Shown: piece after piece, positions 61,087 through 64,000 of the stretch
Layout of the letters: every line of letters starts with the position of its first letter
Numbering within the stretch: the stretch's first letter is position 1
From: Pseudomonas orientalis
Lineage (GTDB): Bacteria; Pseudomonadota; Gammaproteobacteria; Pseudomonadales; Pseudomonadaceae
DNA length: 64,000 bases
Direction of reading: 5' to 3'
Assembly (NCBI RefSeq): GCF_001439815.1
Contig: NZ_JYLM01000008.1
Location: 1 to 64,000 of the forward strand
The notes under the pieces: model-generated
What the model saw: only the letters and a program-made list of their open reading frames with translations
What the model was told of the DNA's origin: nothing
Databases searched by the model: none
Made by a program: the position numbers and the translations under genes

Positions 61087-62348
61087 AAACGAATGGACAA
61101 GCCATCGGCCAACGACTGGCGATAGGCCCGCCAGGCGGGCACGCTGCCCATCAACAGCGCCGCCGCCAGGATACCGGCGAGCAGCGTCCATTCATATTCG
61201 CTCGGCCATGCCATCGGCAGGTCCAGGCCGTAGTTGGCCTGCAAATAGCCCCGCGATGCGGCGATGCACAGGTACAGCAAACCCAAGCCGGCCACCACGC
61301 CGGACAGGGCCAGCGCGAAGGCCTCGAAGATCAGCAGCGTTGCGATATGCCACGGCCGCGCGCCCACCGAACGCAGGATCGCCATCTCGCGGCGGCGTTC
61401 GTTGAGGCTGGTGAGGATCGCCGTGAGCATGCCGATCAACCCGGTCAGCACCACGAACAACGAGATCACGAACAAGGCTTTTTCGGCCGTGCCCATCATG
61501 CTCCACAGTTCCTGCAGCGCCACGCCCGGCAGGATGGCCAGCATCGGCTCGCCACGGAATTCATTGATTTCCCGTTGCAGGGCGAAGGTGGAAATCTTGT
61601 TGTTCAACCCGAGCATGAACGCAGTGATGGCCTGCGGGGTCAGGTCCATATTGCGCGCCTGATCGGCGCTGATACGGCCTTTGCCCTGGGCCGGTACGCC
61701 GTTGTGCCAGTCGATGTGGATCGCCTCCATGCCGCCCAGGCTGATATGCAGCGTGCGGTCCACCGGCGTGCCGGTGCGCTTGAGGATGCCGACCACGGTG
61801 AAGGGCTTGTCATCGTGCTTGACCAGGCTGACCACCGCCACGCCATGGGCCAGCACCAGCTTGTCGCCAAGCTTGTAATGCAGGGCGTCGGCCACCTCGG
61901 CACCGAGCACCACCTCGAACGGGTCGGTGGCAAAGGCGCGGCCGCTGGCCAGCTCAAGGTTTTGTTTGCGACCGTACTGGTAATGCTCGAAGTAGGATGC
62001 GTTGGTGCCCATCACTCGGTAACCGCGATGGGAATCGCCGAGCGAAATCGGGATCGCCCATTTCACCTGGGGGTTGGCCGCGAAGTGCTCGTAGCTGTCC
62101 CAGCGGATGTTATTGGTGGCGTTGCCGATGCGAAACACCGAGTACAGCAGCAGGTTCACCGAGCCCGAGCGTGCCCCGACGATCAGGTCCGTGCCGCTGA
62201 TAGTGCTGGCGAAGCTGTTGCGCGCTTCGACGCGCACGCGCTCCACCGCCAGCAACAAGCATACGGAAAGCGCGATGGCGAAGGCGGTCAGGATGGCGGT
62301 AAAGCGGCGGTTGGCGAGGCTGGCCATGGCCAGACGAAACAGATACAT
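61083..62348 (-). CDS. ABC transporter permease, FtsX/MacB-type
   Basis: The 421-residue protein has an N-terminal hydrophobic segment, a large periplasmic domain (about residues 40-280) and three C-terminal helices with the FtsX-like core (ERRREMAILRSVGARPWHIA). This layout is typical of MacB-like mechanotransmission proteins rather than of importer permeases. The ATG at 62348 is 1 base beyond the ATPase stop. The long N-terminal frame up to 62501 lies under the ATPase gene and is rejected. Confidence 0.9.
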   Translation of the reverse strand: MYLFRLAMASLANRRFTAILTAFAIALSVCLLLAVERVRVEARNSFASTISGTDLIVGARSGSVNLLLYSVFRIGNATNNIRWDSYEHFAANPQVKWAIPISLGDSHRGYRVMGTNASYFEHYQYGRKQNLELASGRAFATDPFEVVLGAEVADALHYKLGDKLVLAHGVAVVSLVKHDDKPFTVVGILKRTGTPVDRTLHISLGGMEAIHIDWHNGVPAQGKGRISADQARNMDLTPQAITAFMLGLNNKISTFALQREINEFRGEPMLAILPGVALQELWSMMGTAEKALFVISLFVVLTGLIGMLTAILTSLNERRREMAILRSVGARPWHIATLLIFEAFALALSGVVAGLGLLYLCIAASRGYLQANYGLDLPMAWPSEYEWTLLAGILAAALLMGSVPAWRAYRQSLADGLSIRL

Positions 62349-62349
62349 C

Positions 62350-63060
62350 TCAAACCTCTGCGGGCATGGCGGCGCGATTGAGTTCGGCCAGCGACAGGTT
62401 GCGGTCGAACAGCGGAGCCAGGCTTTGGTCGTGGCTGACAAACAACAGGCTGGCGCCCGCTTCGCGGCATTCGGCGAACAGCAGTTGGATGAATGCCTCA
62501 CGGGCGTCGTAGTCCAGGGCCGACGTTGGCTCGTCGGCGATCACCAGTTCCGGTTGGCCGATCAGCGCACGGGCAGCGGCCACCCGTTGTTGCTGGCCGA
62601 TGGACAGTGAATCGGCGCGGCGCTCGAGCAAGTCCGGGTCTTTCAAACCCAGATGCGCAAGCAAAGTGGCTGCGGCCTGGTCCACGCTGCCGTGGCGCTG
62701 GGCCGCTCGCTGTGCGCGCAGTTTGGAGAAGTGGCAAGGCAGCTCGACGTTTTCGCGCACCGACAGAAACGGCAGCAGGTTGAACTGCTGGAAGATGTAG
62801 CCGGTGTGGTCCACGCGGAAGCGGTCACGGGCACCGGCAGACAGTTCGGTCAGCTCCTGGCCGAGCAGGCGAATGCTGCCTCGGCTGGGTTTCTGCACAC
62901 CGCCAAGCAAGCCGAGCAGGGTGGTTTTGCCACTGCCGCTGGGGCCCTTGAGGAACAGGGTTTCCCCCGGCTCCAGGCGGAACGCGGGGATGTCCAGCAA
63001 CTGCGGGTGACCGGGCCAGTTGAAGCCCAGGTCGGACAGTTCGATCAATGCATCGGTCAT
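62350..63060 (-). CDS. ABC transporter ATP-binding protein
   Basis: The 236-residue protein carries Walker A GPSGSGKTTLLG, Q loop YIFQQFNLLPFL, a signature of the LolD/MacB type (LSIGQQQRVAAARAL), Walker B LVIADEPTSALD and the H loop SHDQ. It powers the adjacent FtsX-type permease. It lies 6 bases after the DUF2796 gene and 1 base before the permease. Confidence 0.95.
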   Translation of the reverse strand: MTDALIELSDLGFNWPGHPQLLDIPAFRLEPGETLFLKGPSGSGKTTLLGLLGGVQKPSRGSIRLLGQELTELSAGARDRFRVDHTGYIFQQFNLLPFLSVRENVELPCHFSKLRAQRAAQRHGSVDQAAATLLAHLGLKDPDLLERRADSLSIGQQQRVAAARALIGQPELVIADEPTSALDYDAREAFIQLLFAECREAGASLLFVSHDQSLAPLFDRNLSLAELNRAAMPAEV

Positions 63061-63066
63061 GTGAAC

Positions 63067-63684
63067 TCAGAACTTCAGGGTGGCTGCAGTAGCGGTCGCG
63101 TCGATACCTTGCTGGCCGCTCGGGCCGATCAGTTGTACCTGAATTTTCCGGGTGGCGGGGAAGGTCTTGAACACCTGGCTCAGGTCCAGGTTGCTCAGTG
63201 CCTCTGGCTTGGCGCAGGTGAACTGGTAATGGGCGTGGATTTCGCTGTGGTCATGATGATGCTCATGGGCGGCGGCGCCTTTGCCGTCGGTTGCATGGTC
63301 AATGCCATCGCCATCGTCGTCATCATCGTGATCGGCTTGCGGCTTGTCACCGAACAGCGGGCTGTTGAGTTCCTGTGAGCTGACGACGCAACCGGCGGCC
63401 GTGGGCAGGTTGAACAGCGCCAGCGGATTTTCCAGCTGTTTGCGCGCGGCGGCGACTTTGGCTTTGTCGGCGGCACTGGTCGCCACGTGTTCGAACCCCA
63501 CCAGGTTCATTGCCGGGCTGTCCAGCTCAAACTCCAGGCTCTGGCCGTCCAGCACCGCATTGAGGCGGCCGACGCCGTGTTCGTGAGCACCGAGGCTGCC
63601 ATGCTCATGGTCGTGATCTTCATGGGCATGGGCGACAGCCAGAGGCAGCAGGGCAAACGGCAAAGCAAGCAGCAGACGGCGCAT
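63067..63684 (-). CDS. DUF2796 histidine-rich periplasmic metal-binding protein
   Basis: The 205-residue protein starts with a signal peptide (MRRLLLALPFALLPLAVAHA). It is rich in His and Asp: an HEDHDHEHGSLGAHEHG block at the mature N-terminus and a later stretch with DHDDDDDGDGIDH and HEHHHDHSEIHAHY. Such blocks fit zinc binding. The order DUF2796-ATPase-permease-DUF3299 matches the zinc-starvation cluster PA4063-PA4066. A Zur-like box lies 31 bases upstream of the start. Confidence 0.9.
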   Translation of the reverse strand: MRRLLLALPFALLPLAVAHAHEDHDHEHGSLGAHEHGVGRLNAVLDGQSLEFELDSPAMNLVGFEHVATSAADKAKVAAARKQLENPLALFNLPTAAGCVVSSQELNSPLFGDKPQADHDDDDDGDGIDHATDGKGAAAHEHHHDHSEIHAHYQFTCAKPEALSNLDLSQVFKTFPATRKIQVQLIGPSGQQGIDATATAATLKF

Positions 63685-63714
63685 GACAGGACTCCACAGA
63701 TGAAAGTTTTGTTA

Positions 63715-63729
63715 TGTAATCTTATAACA
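63715..63729. promoter_or_regulatory. Zur-like operator of the DUF2796-ABC operon
   Basis: TGTAATCTTATAACA matches the Zur-type palindrome TGTTATAATATAACA at 12 of 15 positions, with GTAAT and ATAAC arms three bases apart. A longer inverted repeat, TTGTTAT ... ATAACAA (63709-63730), overlaps it. Placement just before the operon suggests repression by zinc-loaded Zur. Confidence 0.6.
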
Positions 63730-63814
63730 ATGACGACGAGAGTTTGACCGTCCGCTTGGCGTTGCGCAAGCTGCGTGGGAGCATGCCCGTCAGAAAAATG
63801 CAGGAGTAAGGACG

Positions 63815-64000
63815 ATGTTGCGAATTCGTGGAACCGTCGGCGACCTGCCGGTGGACTTGACCCTGGAGCTGGACGACAGCGATTGGGCGAGGCTGGGCGC
63901 GCAATTGCAGGCCGCCCCGGTGCCGACGGCGTCGACTGCGGTACCGGTCAGGCAAAGTGAGGATCTATGGCAGAACGCCCAGGACCTGTTGCGCAACGCC
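63815..64000 (+). CDS. Conserved hypothetical protein, partial (runs off the right edge)
   Basis: An ATG at 63815 behind AGGAGTAAGG opens a frame of 62 codons that continues past the window. It reads MLRIRGTVGDLPVDLTLELD at the start, then an acidic stretch (DDSDWARLGAQL) and a QNAQDLLRNA helix. I do not recognise a domain. The position fits the P. aeruginosa PA4062 slot, next to PA4063. No signal peptide is seen. Confidence 0.7.
   Translation, partial: MLRIRGTVGDLPVDLTLELDDSDWARLGAQLQAAPVPTASTAVPVRQSEDLWQNAQDLLRNA

Overview
This window is chromosomal DNA from a Pseudomonas, most likely of the P. fluorescens group. Three things point there. The order birA-coaX-tRNA genes-secE-nusG-rplKAJL-rpoBC, then str, S10, spc and alpha operons, then katA-ftnA-uvrA-MFS-ssb, is the Pseudomonas arrangement. 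Protein sequences and lengths match Pseudomonas orthologues. Three REPIN-type repeats carry the GTGGGAGGGGGCTTGC core known from fluorescent pseudomonads. The species cannot be fixed from the sequence alone.

Positions 1-4050 hold the 3' end of a 5S rRNA gene and its terminator, birA, coaX, a small membrane-anchored SPOR-like protein, the tRNA-Tyr/Gly/Thr cluster with promoter and terminator, and tRNA-Trp-secE-nusG behind a second promoter. The tuf copy often found between tRNA-Thr and tRNA-Trp is missing here; one tuf lies in the str operon.

Positions 4050-33390 are the transcription and translation core. They hold rplKA and rplJL with candidate L1 and clear L10 autoregulatory leaders, an attenuator before rpoBC, then the str (rpsL-rpsG-fusA-tuf), S10, spc and alpha operons, ending at a strong terminator after rplQ. 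Promoters or terminators are visible at most operon joints. One pair lies inside the classical spc operon, between rpsN and rpsH.

Positions 33390-40715 are stress and repair genes: catalase, a ferritin lacking the bacterioferritin heme ligand, uvrA with a LexA-like box, a YajR-like MFS transporter and ssb.

Positions 40715-54095 are more variable. They hold a thioredoxin-reductase-like flavoprotein opposite a divergent SRAP-type protein, a proline iminopeptidase gene with a large internal in-frame deletion, tam, an isochorismatase-like hydrolase opposite a GlxA-type regulator, a DUF3182 gene overlapping an alpha/beta hydrolase gene, a coupled DUF72-ybhP-clsB-ybhN operon, and an MscS-family channel.

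Positions 54095-64000 hold a full-length Lhr-type helicase, an RmlD-like protein lacking the catalytic YxxxK, an OmpW/OprG porin behind an ANR-like box and between two near-identical REPINs, and a four-gene operon (DUF2796, ABC ATPase, permease, DUF3299). That operon resembles a zinc-starvation system and has a Zur-like box upstream. A partial hypothetical gene runs off the right edge. I saw no prophage, insertion sequence, CRISPR array or recognised defence system.
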